Assembly (NCBI GenBank): GCA_944381935.1
Contig: CALWMN010000012.1
Coordinates: 29,159 to 93,158 of the forward strand
DNA length: 64,000 bases
DNA from: an uncultured Mediterraneibacter sp.
Lineage (GTDB): Bacteria > Bacillota > Clostridia > Lachnospirales > Lachnospiraceae
Reading direction: 5' to 3'
A program made the translations under genes and the position numbers. The notes below the pieces were generated by a model. The model worked only from the letters and a program-made list of their open reading frames with translations, was not told the origin of the DNA and searched no databases. Of the stretch, positions 25,411 through 34,491 are shown piece after piece (the first letter of the stretch is position 1; each line of letters opens with the position of its first letter).

Positions 25411-26786
25411 TCTGTCTCCTGTTTCCCTGCGCCGGATTCCCGTTTCCTTACCAGCCTGGCAATAAAAAAGCCGTCACTTTTATGTATGCCGGGCAGAAGC
25501 TGGAGGCTGCCGTTTTCGTCCACACTGCCCCGCAGATCCGGGCACAGCATCCCGCTTATGTCCTCCGTCTCAAACTCCGGATTCTCCTCAAGAAACCAGC
25601 GCACATTCTCTGTATTCTCTGCCGGGTTCACCGTACATGTGCTGTATAAGAGCACGCCGCCCGGCTTCACGTATTCTTTGGCACAGCTTAAAATCCGCCT
25701 CTGGAGCCTGACCAGATCTTCCATGCCCTCCGGGGACACCCTGTACTTTAGATCCGTCTTTTTCCCCAGCACTCCCAGGCCGGAGCAGGGCAGATCAGCC
25801 AGGACCACATCTGCGCAGCCGACGGACTCTCTGTCCAAAACGGCTGCGTCCATGCAGGATGTCCCGATATTTTCAAGCCCCGTCCGCAGGATGTTTTCGC
25901 GGATCAGTTCCACCTTGTACTCTGTCAGGTCCCGCGCCTCCACATGCCCTGTCCCGCCAAGCATCTCTGCCACATGGAGCGCCTTTCCGCCGGGCGCGGC
26001 ACACACATCGATGACCTGCGCGCCCTTTGGAGGGGCTGCCGCTTCCCCTGCCAGCATGGAGCTGACGTCCTGCACGACAAAAAGGCCTTCCCGGAAGCTG
26101 TCCAGGCTCTCCAGATAGTCCAATCCCGTGATTTCCAGCGCGTACGGAAGATAGGGATGGATGCGCGCCTGTACGCCCTCCTGCTCAAGTCTTCTGGCAA
26201 GATCCTGAGGACGGATACGGTTCCGGCAGCACCGGATGGTGAGGCGCTTCTCGATCTGGAAATCCTTTAGCATTGTCTCGATCACGTCCATACTGTAAGA
26301 CTGCTGCCACAGCCGCACGATCCATTCCGGACAGGAATAGGTTACAGACAGACGCTTCAGAGGGTCAGAAGGATACTCCACCTTGTCCAGGTTACGCGCC
26401 GCATTTCTAAGGACACCGTTCACAAACCCTTTGAGTCCCGCGAACCCCCTGTGCACTGTAAGGTTCACCGCCTCGCTGCACACCGCCCGGTCGGGCACGC
26501 TGTCCATATACTTCAACTGGTACACTCCGCTTCTTAAGATATTGCGGACGACCGGCTTCATCTTCCGGGTCTTTACTTTAGAGAACTGATCCAGAATGTA
26601 GTCAATCTCAATCATATGCTCCAGTGTTCCCTCTGTCACCCGGGTGATGAAGGAACGTTCCCGTTTTTCCAGGTACTGGTACTTCGCCAGCACATCCCGG
26701 AGCATGATGTGGCTGTACCTGCCGTTCTCCGTCACTTCCATGAGGATGGCGAGTACGATCTCGCGCTCATTTACCGGCTTAGTCAT
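25407..26786 (-). CDS. rsmB: 16S rRNA m5C967 methyltransferase RsmB
   Basis: Methylates C967 of 16S rRNA with SAM. 459 residues: an N-terminal NusB-like helical domain (about 1-140), a linker domain, and a Rossmann methyltransferase (about 235-450). Motif I is DVCAAPGGKALH, motif IV is LADLPCSGLGVLG with a catalytic-cycle Cys, and motif VI is LYSTCTVNPAEN with the nucleophile Cys. It overlaps the metallopeptidase gene by 8 bases and rlmN by 4. Confidence 0.95.
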   Translation of the reverse strand: MTKPVNEREIVLAILMEVTENGRYSHIMLRDVLAKYQYLEKRERSFITRVTEGTLEHMIEIDYILDQFSKVKTRKMKPVVRNILRSGVYQLKYMDSVPDRAVCSEAVNLTVHRGFAGLKGFVNGVLRNAARNLDKVEYPSDPLKRLSVTYSCPEWIVRLWQQSYSMDVIETMLKDFQIEKRLTIRCCRNRIRPQDLARRLEQEGVQARIHPYLPYALEITGLDYLESLDSFREGLFVVQDVSSMLAGEAAAPPKGAQVIDVCAAPGGKALHVAEMLGGTGHVEARDLTEYKVELIRENILRTGLENIGTSCMDAAVLDRESVGCADVVLADLPCSGLGVLGKKTDLKYRVSPEGMEDLVRLQRRILSCAKEYVKPGGVLLYSTCTVNPAENTENVRWFLEENPEFETEDISGMLCPDLRGSVDENGSLQLLPGIHKSDGFFIARLVRKRESGAGKQETE

Positions 26787-27480
26787 TGCGTCTTCTTCCT
26801 CCTATGATCATGAGCCGAAGAAGCTGAAGGATCATGGATGCGGCGCTTGCCACATAAGTCAGCGCCGCGGCGCCTAAGACCTTTTTTACCGCCCCGATCT
26901 CATCCTGGTAGAGCATCCCTGACGATTCCAGCACTTTCACCGCCCTGCCGGATGCATTGAACTCCACGGGAAGCGTGACGATCTGGAAGAGGACGGCAGC
27001 GGAAAAAAGCAGGATCCCCAGTTCAATCAAAAGCCCTGACATCTGGCTGTTCATCAGCAGTCCGATGAGGATCAGGGGCCATGCAAGGGTGGATCCGAAA
27101 TTCGCCACCGGCACCAGCGCTCCCCTTATCCTCAGCGGCGCATATCCCGTACTGTGCTGTACGGCATGCCCGCACTCGTGCGCTGCCACGCCGATGGCTG
27201 CCACGGAGGAAGAGTTGTAGACGGTGTCGGAAAGCCCCAGGGTCTTCTGCCTGGGATCATAGTGGTCTGTGAGATTGCCCGCAATGTGGACCACTCTCAC
27301 ATCATAGATCCCGTTCCTGCGCAGGATCTTCTCCGCCGCTTCCCTGCCCGTCATGCCGGAGTGGCTGCGCACCTGGGAATACCTCGCAAATACGCTCTTC
27401 ACCCGCCCTGATGCCGCCAGGCAGATCACAACGCCAATCAGGACGAGTATATACGTCCTGTCAAAATAATAATAAAACAT
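26779..27480 (-). CDS. Membrane zinc metallopeptidase, YugP type
   Basis: 233 residues. The zincin motif appears as VAAHECGHAVQH (about 111-122; HExxH form). A hydrophobic N-terminal helix (about 8-25) and two to three membrane segments in the second half place it in the cytoplasmic membrane. A metal-binding N-terminal segment (about 40-75) precedes. The family (DUF neutral zinc metallopeptidase, B. subtilis YugP) commonly sits between fmt and rsmB in Clostridia, as here. Its substrate is unknown. Confidence 0.9.
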   Translation of the reverse strand: MFYYYFDRTYILVLIGVVICLAASGRVKSVFARYSQVRSHSGMTGREAAEKILRRNGIYDVRVVHIAGNLTDHYDPRQKTLGLSDTVYNSSSVAAIGVAAHECGHAVQHSTGYAPLRIRGALVPVANFGSTLAWPLILIGLLMNSQMSGLLIELGILLFSAAVLFQIVTLPVEFNASGRAVKVLESSGMLYQDEIGAVKKVLGAAALTYVASAASMILQLLRLMIIGGRRRND

Positions 27481-27538
27481 AATCTAAACCTCCTGAGATC
27501 ATATTGTTCTCACGCCTATTCCCGGACCGCGCCCGTCT

Positions 27539-28477
27539 TCATTCTCCCGTCAGCACAGTCCCCGTCTCAAGCGCATAACCCCTCAGAAAAGCACCTGCCT
27601 CCATTCTCTTTTTTCCCGGAATCTGCAGTTCATATACACAGAGAATCCCCTCCCCTGTCTGTACGTCAAAGGAGTCCTTCCCAACTGCAGTGACCGTCCC
27701 CGGCGCTTCCTTTTTCTCTGTTTCCTTTTTAACCCCTGCTTTCCAGATCTTCATGACTTTCCCGTTCCAGTGGGTGTATGCGCTGGGCCAGGAATTGAGC
27801 CCCCTGACGAGCCTCTCGATCTTGACCGCCGAATCGTTCCAGCCTATGTTCCCCATCTTTTTATCCAGCATCCTCGCATAAGCCGTAGGGCTCTCTCCCT
27901 GCTTTTCAAATACAGCGGTCTTATCCTCCAGAGCTGCCAGTGTCCTGACGCACAGGGCGGCCCCTGCCCGGGCGAGCTTGTCGTGAAGGCTGTCTCCCGT
28001 CTCATCCTCCGCGATGGGTACCTCCTCCTTCATAATCATATCTCCCGTATCCAGTCCCTCGTCCATCTGCATGGTCGTAACCCCTGTCACTTCCTCCCCC
28101 TCCAGGATCGCCCACTGGATGGGCGCTGCCCCGCGGTATTTCGGGAGCAGGGACGCATGTACGTTAATGCAGCCGTACGGGGTCAGTTCCAGGATGGCTT
28201 TCGGAAGGATCTGGCCGAATGCAATGACGACAATCACATCGGCATTGTATTCTTTTAGTTTTTCCACACACTGTTCATCCCTGACTCTCTTTGGCTGAAA
28301 GACCGGAATCCCGAGACGCTGCGCCGCTTCCTTGACCGGGGTCGGCTGCATCTCCTTGCCCCGCCCCTTCGGCTTATCCGGCTGCGTCACTGCAAGGCAC
28401 ACATCGTGCCCGGCGTCCGCAAGTGCCTCCAGTGTGCCTACCGAGAACTCCGGCGTTCCCATAAAGATTATCCGCAT
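27539..28477 (-). CDS. fmt: Methionyl-tRNA formyltransferase
   Basis: Formylates Met-tRNAi using 10-formyl-THF. 312 residues with RIIFMGTPEFSVGTLEAL at the N terminus, the formyl-THF-binding HASLLPKYRGAAPIQWA (about 107-123), MQMDEGLDTGDM (about 135-146), and the C-terminal tRNA-binding OB-like domain (about 205-310). It is 3 bases after def, the usual pair because deformylase removes the group added here. Confidence 0.97.
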   Translation of the reverse strand: MRIIFMGTPEFSVGTLEALADAGHDVCLAVTQPDKPKGRGKEMQPTPVKEAAQRLGIPVFQPKRVRDEQCVEKLKEYNADVIVVIAFGQILPKAILELTPYGCINVHASLLPKYRGAAPIQWAILEGEEVTGVTTMQMDEGLDTGDMIMKEEVPIAEDETGDSLHDKLARAGAALCVRTLAALEDKTAVFEKQGESPTAYARMLDKKMGNIGWNDSAVKIERLVRGLNSWPSAYTHWNGKVMKIWKAGVKKETEKKEAPGTVTAVGKDSFDVQTGEGILCVYELQIPGKKRMEAGAFLRGYALETGTVLTGE

Positions 28478-28480
28478 CTT

Positions 28481-28978
28481 TTATTCCTCCGTTTCATCAG
28501 ACCCTTCTTCGTCCTCTTCATATGTTACATCGTGCAGTCCGTCCTCTGTCTTATTCACATAGAGCTCGCCGGACAAATGGTCGATTTCATGGCAGAGCGC
28601 CCGTGCCAGAAGACCTTCTCCTTCCACCTCGATGGGCTGCATCTCCTGGTCCAGAGCCCTCACCTTTACATGCTCCGGCCGTGTCACCAGTCCCCATTTC
28701 CCCGGGACGCTTAAACATCCTTCCTCTCCGGTCTGTTCCCCGGACGACTCCGTGATCTCAGGATTGATCAGCACGATCGGTCCCTCCCCCACATCGATGA
28801 CCACGATCCGCTTTAAAATTCCGACCTGGGGAGCTGCCAGCCCGACGCCGCATTTGTCATACATCGTCTCCAGCATATCCCCGATCAGGATCTTTGTCCT
28901 GAGCGTCATCCTGGTCACTTCCTTGCACTTCTTTGTCAATATCTCGTCTCCGATTTCTCTTACCTCTCTGATTGCCAT
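28481..28978 (-). CDS. def: Peptide deformylase
   Basis: Fe/Zn hydrolase that removes the formyl group from nascent proteins. 165 residues with all three motifs: [10 protein letters not shown] (motif 1), EGCLSVPG (motif 2, metal Cys) and CHEIDHLSG (motif 3, HExxH). The C terminus is Glu/Asp-rich. It is 12 bases downstream of priA. Confidence 0.97.
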   Translation of the reverse strand: MAIREVREIGDEILTKKCKEVTRMTLRTKILIGDMLETMYDKCGVGLAAPQVGILKRIVVIDVGEGPIVLINPEITESSGEQTGEEGCLSVPGKWGLVTRPEHVKVRALDQEMQPIEVEGEGLLARALCHEIDHLSGELYVNKTEDGLHDVTYEEDEEGSDETEE

Positions 28979-28990
28979 AGCTTTCTCCTT

Positions 28991-31219
28991 CTATATATTC
29001 ATAGGGTTAAAATCAAACTGTATCCACATTTTATCAAAGCCTGAATTGATCTCAATGTACTGCTCCAGCCTGTCTTTGACCCGGATCAGGGTATCATATC
29101 CGGGGGCCTTTATATAGATCACTCTCCTGTATATATCTTTGACCTTATCCACCCCGGGGCTGGCAGGTCCGATCACAGACGCCCCGCTGTGTCCCCTGGC
29201 ACGGAGCGCATACTCTTTTAAGTAGCGGCATCCCGTCTCCAGGAGCGCCTCATCGGGTCCCGAGACCAGGACTGCCATCAGGTTCTCTACAGGCGGATAT
29301 CCCATCATCTCCCTGTAACGGATCTCTTCCTCATAGAATATCTCATAGTCCTGTGCAGCCGCAGCCTTGATCGCATAGTGGTCCGGGCTGTACGTCTGTA
29401 TGACGACCTCCCCCGGTTTATCCCCTCTCCCGGCTCTTCCTGCCGCCTGCGCGAGGAGCTGGAACGTGCGCTCCCCGGATCTGTAATCATCCGTGTAAAG
29501 GGACATATCCGCCGCAAGCACGCCCACCAGCGTCACATTCGGGAAATCATGCCCTTTCACGATCATCTGGGTTCCCACGAGAATGTCAGCCTCCTCATTG
29601 GCAAAAGCCGAGAGGATCTTCTCATAGGAGTCCTTATGCCGCGTGGTGTCCATATCCATTCTGAGAACCCCTGCCTCCGGGAACCGCTCTTTGACAATGT
29701 CCTCAATTTGCTGGGTGCCTGCCCGAAATTCCCCGATATGGCGGGAACCGCATTCCGGACATTTTGCCGGCTTATTCTGCGTATACCCGCAGTAATGGCA
29801 GACCATTTTCCCGTCCCTGTGCACAGAGAGCGATACGCTGCAGTGGGGGCATCTGATTACATGCCCGCACTCCCGGCAGGAGACGAACCCGGAATACCCC
29901 CGTCTGTTCAGAAAGAGCATGATCTGTTCTTTCCTCGAGAGCCTCTCCTCCATCAGACTTGTCAGCTTACCGCTTAAGATAGAACGGTTGCCCTCTTTCA
30001 TCTCCCGGCGCATGTCTACCGTGCTGACCCGCGCCAGCTTCTGATTTCCCGACCGGTTCCTCAGCTCAAGCAGTTCATATTCCCCCTGCCGCGCCCGGTA
30101 CATCGCTTCCAGGGAGGGCGTCGCACTTCCCAGCACGACCCCCGCCCCTTCCATCTGCGCCCGCTTCACCGCTGTCTCCCGGGCATGGTAGCGGGGTGTC
30201 TGTTCACTCTTATAGGTCGGCTCATGCTCCTCGTCGATCACGATCAGCCCCAGGTCGGGAAAGGGGGTAAAAAGCGCAGATCTGGGGCCGATCATAACAT
30301 CCACATCTCCCTTTTTCGCCCGCATCATCTGGTCATATCGCTCTCCCGCTGAGAGGCGGGAGTTCATGATCGACACTCTGTCCCCGAAGCACCGGCAGAA
30401 ACGCATGACCGTCTGATAGGTGAGCGCGATCTCCGGGATCAGGACGATCGCCTGCTTCCCCATACCGGTCACTGTCCGTATCATCTCCATGTATACTTCC
30501 GTCTTGCCGCTTCCCGTCACGCCGTGTACCAGATAAGTCTTGCGCAGTCCTTGTCCATAGTCTTGCCGGAAACGTCCGATCACATGCCTTTGTTCCTCTG
30601 TAAATGTGATCGGAGGGCGTTGTCTGTCCGTCTCCTTTACCGGATTGCGGTACACCTGCTCGGACTCAAGCGCAAGCACGCCCTGCTCCTCCAGCGCCCG
30701 GATGATCGTGCGGCTGACGTTAAGCTTCCTGGTGACAAGCTCATACTCCAGGACAGGGTCGTCAAGCAGGGCAGCAAGGAGCCTCGCTCTCGCCTTCTGG
30801 TTCTTTCTTTTCAGATAAAATTCCAGCAGCTTCTCCCCCTCTTCCCTGTCAAGCAGGAGCCGGACCCTTCTCCTGATACGGGCGTTCTCCTTCTGCCGGA
30901 TCGGGAGCACGGTCTTGAGAGCCTGTATCATGGTCCCGCCATACTGCTCTTTCATCCACGCCGCAAGGGCGATCAGCTTCGCCTCGATGGCCACCGAGTC
31001 CCGTGAAATGTCCTCGATCTCCTTCACCTTTGACAGGTCGTACTGACAGGTCTCCCGTACGGCGGTCACATATCCTTTTATCCTGCGGTTCCCGTTCCCG
31101 AAGGGGACCAGAACCTCCATTCCCGGCTTCAGTTCCCCCTCAAGCCGCTCCGGTATCCTGTATTGAAAGATCTTATCCAGTTTTTCATGTTGAATATCTA
31201 CGATTACATCTGCAAACAC
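28991..31219 (-). CDS. priA: Primosomal replication restart helicase PriA
   Basis: Superfamily 2 helicase that reloads DnaB at stalled forks. 742 residues: a 3'-end-binding N-terminal domain (about 1-100), a winged helix, Walker A GVTGSGKTEVY, Walker B VIDEEHEPTYKS, eight zinc-binding cysteines (CRECGHVIRCPHC, CHYCG, CPECGS) and helicase motifs GTQMIVKGHDFP and QAAGRAGRG. The length is normal. It is 17 bases after murE. Confidence 0.97.
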   Translation of the reverse strand: MFADVIVDIQHEKLDKIFQYRIPERLEGELKPGMEVLVPFGNGNRRIKGYVTAVRETCQYDLSKVKEIEDISRDSVAIEAKLIALAAWMKEQYGGTMIQALKTVLPIRQKENARIRRRVRLLLDREEGEKLLEFYLKRKNQKARARLLAALLDDPVLEYELVTRKLNVSRTIIRALEEQGVLALESEQVYRNPVKETDRQRPPITFTEEQRHVIGRFRQDYGQGLRKTYLVHGVTGSGKTEVYMEMIRTVTGMGKQAIVLIPEIALTYQTVMRFCRCFGDRVSIMNSRLSAGERYDQMMRAKKGDVDVMIGPRSALFTPFPDLGLIVIDEEHEPTYKSEQTPRYHARETAVKRAQMEGAGVVLGSATPSLEAMYRARQGEYELLELRNRSGNQKLARVSTVDMRREMKEGNRSILSGKLTSLMEERLSRKEQIMLFLNRRGYSGFVSCRECGHVIRCPHCSVSLSVHRDGKMVCHYCGYTQNKPAKCPECGSRHIGEFRAGTQQIEDIVKERFPEAGVLRMDMDTTRHKDSYEKILSAFANEEADILVGTQMIVKGHDFPNVTLVGVLAADMSLYTDDYRSGERTFQLLAQAAGRAGRGDKPGEVVIQTYSPDHYAIKAAAAQDYEIFYEEEIRYREMMGYPPVENLMAVLVSGPDEALLETGCRYLKEYALRARGHSGASVIGPASPGVDKVKDIYRRVIYIKAPGYDTLIRVKDRLEQYIEINSGFDKMWIQFDFNPMNI

Positions 31220-31236
31220 ACATCCACACCGTTCTT

Positions 31237-32712
31237 TTATTCCTGTTTCTCTGCCTTCAGTTCTTCCAGGACCTCTGCGATCAATACCCTTTCATCCATC
31301 GGGTACTTGACGCCTTTGATCTCCTGATAGTCCTCATGCCCTTTCCCTGCCAGCACGATCACATCCCCCGGCTGACCGTGGGCGATGGCGTAGCGGATCG
31401 CCTCTTTCCGGTCACAGATCTCCACGTACTTTCCGTCTGTCCTTCCGATTCCAACCTTGATATCATCTATGATCGCCTGAGGCTCTTCATATCTTGGGTT
31501 GTCTGACGTAATGATCGTCAGGTCTGCAAGCCGCCCCGACACCTCGCCCATCTCATATCTTCTGTCCCTGGAACGGTTTCCGCCGCACCCGAACACACAC
31601 ACAAGACGCTTCGGATGGTATTCCTTCAGCGTTGCCAGAAGGCTCTCCAGGCTCATGGCATTATGTGCATAGTCGATCATGAGCGTGAACTTATCAGACA
31701 CTTTGATCATCTCGATCCGCCCCTTGACCGTCGCCTTCTTCAGCGCCTCCTGTATCTTTTCAACCGGCACCTGGAAATGCCGGCACACTGCGATTGCCGT
31801 CAGAGAATTATACACGCTGAATTTGCCCGGTATGTCAATTTCCACATCAAAATCCATCCGCCCTGCCACATGGTACGCCACGCCCAGATATCCGGGCCGC
31901 GACACCAGCCTGACATTTTCTGCCCGCAGGTCGGCTTTCTCCGAAAAGCCGAATGTCTCGATCTGGCATGTGGCATCCCGAAAGACATCCTCAAAATACT
32001 GATCGTCCATATTGGCGATACCGAGCCTGCACTGCTTGAAGAGCAGTCCCTTACAGCGCTTATAGTCTTCAAAATCCCTGTGCTCGTTAGGTCCGATGTG
32101 GTCCTTCCCCAGATTGGTAAAAATTCCGATCTCAAAGGGGATTCCCGCTGTGCGGTGGAGCATCAGCCCCTGGGAGGAAACCTCCATTACCACACTGTCG
32201 CATCCCGCCTTTACCATCTCGGCAAAATACGAGTGGATCGTATAGGATTCCGGCGTTGTATTGGCGGCAGGGATCTTCTTCTCCCCAATGACTGCCTCGA
32301 TGGTTCCGATCAGACCCACCTTATGCCCCACTCCCTCAAGAATGGATTTGATCATATAGGTCGTCGTCGTCTTCCCCTTGGTCCCGGTAATGCCGACCAC
32401 TTTCAATTTTTCTGCCGGATACCCGAAATATGCCGCCGACATCAGCGCAAGCGCATACCTGGTATCTGCCACTCGTATCACGGCCACATGCTCCGGCACT
32501 TCAACATCCTTCTCCACAACGAGCGCAGCAGCCCCCTTTCGGACCACATCATCTGCAAATCTGTGCCCGTCTGAGACTGCCCCGCTGATACACACGAAAA
32601 CCGATCCCGGCTCCACACGCCTGGAATCGTTGACAAGGGTCGTCACCTCTGTCTTTGCGGTTCCCTGTACAACCCCATATTCCAGCCGCTCTAACAATTT
32701 ATCTAATCTCAC
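31237..32712 (-). CDS. murE: UDP-MurNAc-tripeptide ligase MurE
   Basis: Adds the third amino acid to UDP-MurNAc-L-Ala-D-Glu in the cytoplasmic stage of peptidoglycan synthesis. The start is the GTG at 32712 (VRLDKLLERLEYGV); AGGAGG lies 10 bases upstream, and a longer open frame would run into the neighbouring inverted-repeat element. 491 residues. Motifs: TGTKGKTTTTYM (ATP loop), TTPESYTIH, VMEVSSQGL, TNLGKDH, and DNPRYEEP in the C-terminal domain. The DNPR motif is the meso-diaminopimelate signature. It starts the long murE-to-lgt housekeeping run. Confidence 0.96.
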   Translation of the reverse strand: MRLDKLLERLEYGVVQGTAKTEVTTLVNDSRRVEPGSVFVCISGAVSDGHRFADDVVRKGAAALVVEKDVEVPEHVAVIRVADTRYALALMSAAYFGYPAEKLKVVGITGTKGKTTTTYMIKSILEGVGHKVGLIGTIEAVIGEKKIPAANTTPESYTIHSYFAEMVKAGCDSVVMEVSSQGLMLHRTAGIPFEIGIFTNLGKDHIGPNEHRDFEDYKRCKGLLFKQCRLGIANMDDQYFEDVFRDATCQIETFGFSEKADLRAENVRLVSRPGYLGVAYHVAGRMDFDVEIDIPGKFSVYNSLTAIAVCRHFQVPVEKIQEALKKATVKGRIEMIKVSDKFTLMIDYAHNAMSLESLLATLKEYHPKRLVCVFGCGGNRSRDRRYEMGEVSGRLADLTIITSDNPRYEEPQAIIDDIKVGIGRTDGKYVEICDRKEAIRYAIAHGQPGDVIVLAGKGHEDYQEIKGVKYPMDERVLIAEVLEELKAEKQE

Positions 32713-32743
32713 GATTACATTCCTCCTGATCTGGAAACTACTT

Positions 32744-32954
32744 AATATAATGATGTTGGGGTCAAAAACCCCCAACTACGATGCCTACGGATTGTTCCGT
32801 GCTTCGCACTCCCACAATCCGCCCCAATATTCACATATCGTGGGATATACATCCCACTTTTATGCTCATATCGGGGCGGGACCCAAGGTCTTTCACCCAC
32901 TTATGAGCAAGCTCATGTGGGTTTAGACCTTTTGACCCTGGCATCATATAATAT
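32744..32954. repeat. MITE-like structured element with terminal inverted repeats
   Basis: About 211 bases between murE and the symporter. Its ends are imperfect inverted repeats: ATGATGTTGGGGTCAAAA on the left (32750-32767) matches ATGATGCCAGGGTCAAAA read from the right end (32930-32947), both flanked by TATAAT-like A/T bases. Between them are four consecutive hairpins: 32755-32776 (GTTGGGG/CCCCAAC), 32788-32821 (CGGATTGT/ACAATCCG), 32819-32879 (CCGCCCC/GGGGCGG, with GTGGGAT/ATCCCAC inside) and 32887-32929 (GGTCT/AGACC enclosing CCCAC and ATGAGC stems). No convincing gene lies within. It is either a non-autonomous repeat or a structured RNA. Confidence 0.65.
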
Positions 32955-33008
32955 GAATATCCACGATATAGAATACCACAATATGCACCCGGTTGCACGA
33001 GATTTTTC

Positions 33009-33038
33009 TGGACAGATCCATCTGCCATAAGATATGAT
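33009..33038 (+). promoter_or_regulatory. Promoter of the symporter gene
   Basis: TGGACA (33009-33014) and TATGAT (33033-33038) are 18 bases apart. The -10 covers the ATG at 33034, which therefore cannot be the start codon of the symporter; this supports the TTG at 33085. Confidence 0.6.
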
Positions 33039-33084
33039 AAAATGGCTTATACTTGCTAGAAAAAGGAAAGAGAGGATTACGATT

Positions 33085-34488
33085 TTGCTGACAGATTTTA
33101 TTAATGCACTGAGCGACCTGCTCTACAGCCACATACTCATCGTCCTGTTGCTGGGGACAGGAATCTATTTTTCGGTGAGGACACGTTTCGTACAGTTCCG
33201 CCTGTTCGCGGAGTCTATCCGTGTTGTGGCGCAGCCGGGCACGGATGACAACGGGCTGTCTTCTTTTCAGGCGCTGATGGTATCAACCGCTTCCCGGGTC
33301 GGAACCGGGAACATTGCCGGGATCTCAACTGCCATCTGCTTAGGGGGAGCCGGAGCTGTATTCTGGATGTGGCTTACCGCCATCCTGGGGAGCGCTTCCG
33401 CCTTTATCGAGAGCACCCTTGCTCAGATCTACAAAAAACGCGCCGCAGACGGCAGCTCCTACGGCGGTCCCGCCTACTATATCCAGGCGGCACTTAAGAA
33501 ACACTGGATCGGCGTGATATTCGCGGTTTTCCTGATCCTGACTTACATGGGCGGCTTCAACCTTGTGGCATCTTTCAATATTGCGGACTCTTTCCGTGTA
33601 TACGGTTTTTTCGACGAGTCTTCCACGCCGCTCATTGCCGGGACCATACTGGCTGCGGTCTTCGCACTCTCCATCTTCGGCGGGAGCAAACAGATCTCCC
33701 GCATCACCGAAATCCTGGTTCCGCTGATGGGGATTTTCTATCTGGGCGTCTCCCTGTTTATAGTCGTGACACATTACAGCCTGATCCCTCAGATGTTTGT
33801 GGATATTTTCTCGAATGCGTTTGACTTCCGGGCGATTTTCGGCGGCTTTGCAGGCTCCTGCGTTATGAACGGGATCAAGAGGGGTCTCTTCTCCAATGAG
33901 GCAGGCGTCGGTTCGGCGCCCAACGCCGCTGCCAGCGCATCTGTATCCCATCCCGTCAAACAGGGACTTGTGCAGATGCTCTCCGTTTTCATCGACACCA
34001 TCCTGATCTGCTCTGCCACCGCTTTTATGCTTCTGTGCTCCGGCGTGGCTCCGTCAGAAGAACTAAAGGGGATGCCCTGGGTACAAGCCGCCGCTTCCCA
34101 TTCTCTCGGGAGCTTTGGGACAATCTTTATCACCATCGCCCTGTGCCTGTTTGCCTTCACCACGCTGATCGGCAATTTCTACTATGCAGAAATGGGCTTG
34201 AAATTCCTCTGCGGAAAAGCCCCCGGAAAGGCTCTGCTCAATGTCTTCCGCATTCTTGCGGCGCTGATCGTACTTGCCGGCGCGACGATGGAATTTAGCC
34301 TTGTATGGAGCACAGCCGACGTCCTGATGGGATTCATGGCAATCATCAATCTTCCGGTCATCCTCATTCTCGCAGCGCCGGCCCTGCGGAGCATGAAGGA
34401 TTACATGCGGCAGAAAAAAGAGGGGAAGGACCCTGTATTCAAAGCCTCGGATATCGGCTTAAAGGACAGGACTGATTTCTGGAACTGA
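33085..34488 (+). CDS. Sodium:alanine (AGCS-family) symporter
   Basis: Multipass transporter taking up alanine, glycine or similar amino acids with Na+. The TTG at 33085 is preferred: GAGAGG lies 9 bases upstream, it gives the family N terminus (LTDFINALSDLLYS), and the in-frame ATG at 33034 lies in the promoter. 467 residues, 10-11 membrane helices. Family motifs: STASRVGTGNIAGISTAI (about 76-93), GLFSNEAGVGSAPNAAA and the early RTRFVQFR. It converges with the acyltransferase gene with only 3 bases between the stop codons. Ion and substrate choice cannot be read from the sequence. Confidence 0.93.
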   Translation: MLTDFINALSDLLYSHILIVLLLGTGIYFSVRTRFVQFRLFAESIRVVAQPGTDDNGLSSFQALMVSTASRVGTGNIAGISTAICLGGAGAVFWMWLTAILGSASAFIESTLAQIYKKRAADGSSYGGPAYYIQAALKKHWIGVIFAVFLILTYMGGFNLVASFNIADSFRVYGFFDESSTPLIAGTILAAVFALSIFGGSKQISRITEILVPLMGIFYLGVSLFIVVTHYSLIPQMFVDIFSNAFDFRAIFGGFAGSCVMNGIKRGLFSNEAGVGSAPNAAASASVSHPVKQGLVQMLSVFIDTILICSATAFMLLCSGVAPSEELKGMPWVQAAASHSLGSFGTIFITIALCLFAFTTLIGNFYYAEMGLKFLCGKAPGKALLNVFRILAALIVLAGATMEFSLVWSTADVLMGFMAIINLPVILILAAPALRSMKDYMRQKKEGKDPVFKASDIGLKDRTDFWN

Positions 34489-34491
34489 TCC

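Noticed and set aside
31615-32574. 319-codon plus-strand frame opposite murE
   Set aside because: Fully antisense to a conserved gene and rich in His/Arg; no motif.
32378-32926. Plus-strand frame running into the inverted-repeat element
   Set aside because: It starts antisense to murE and ends in the hairpins; a chance reading of structured DNA.
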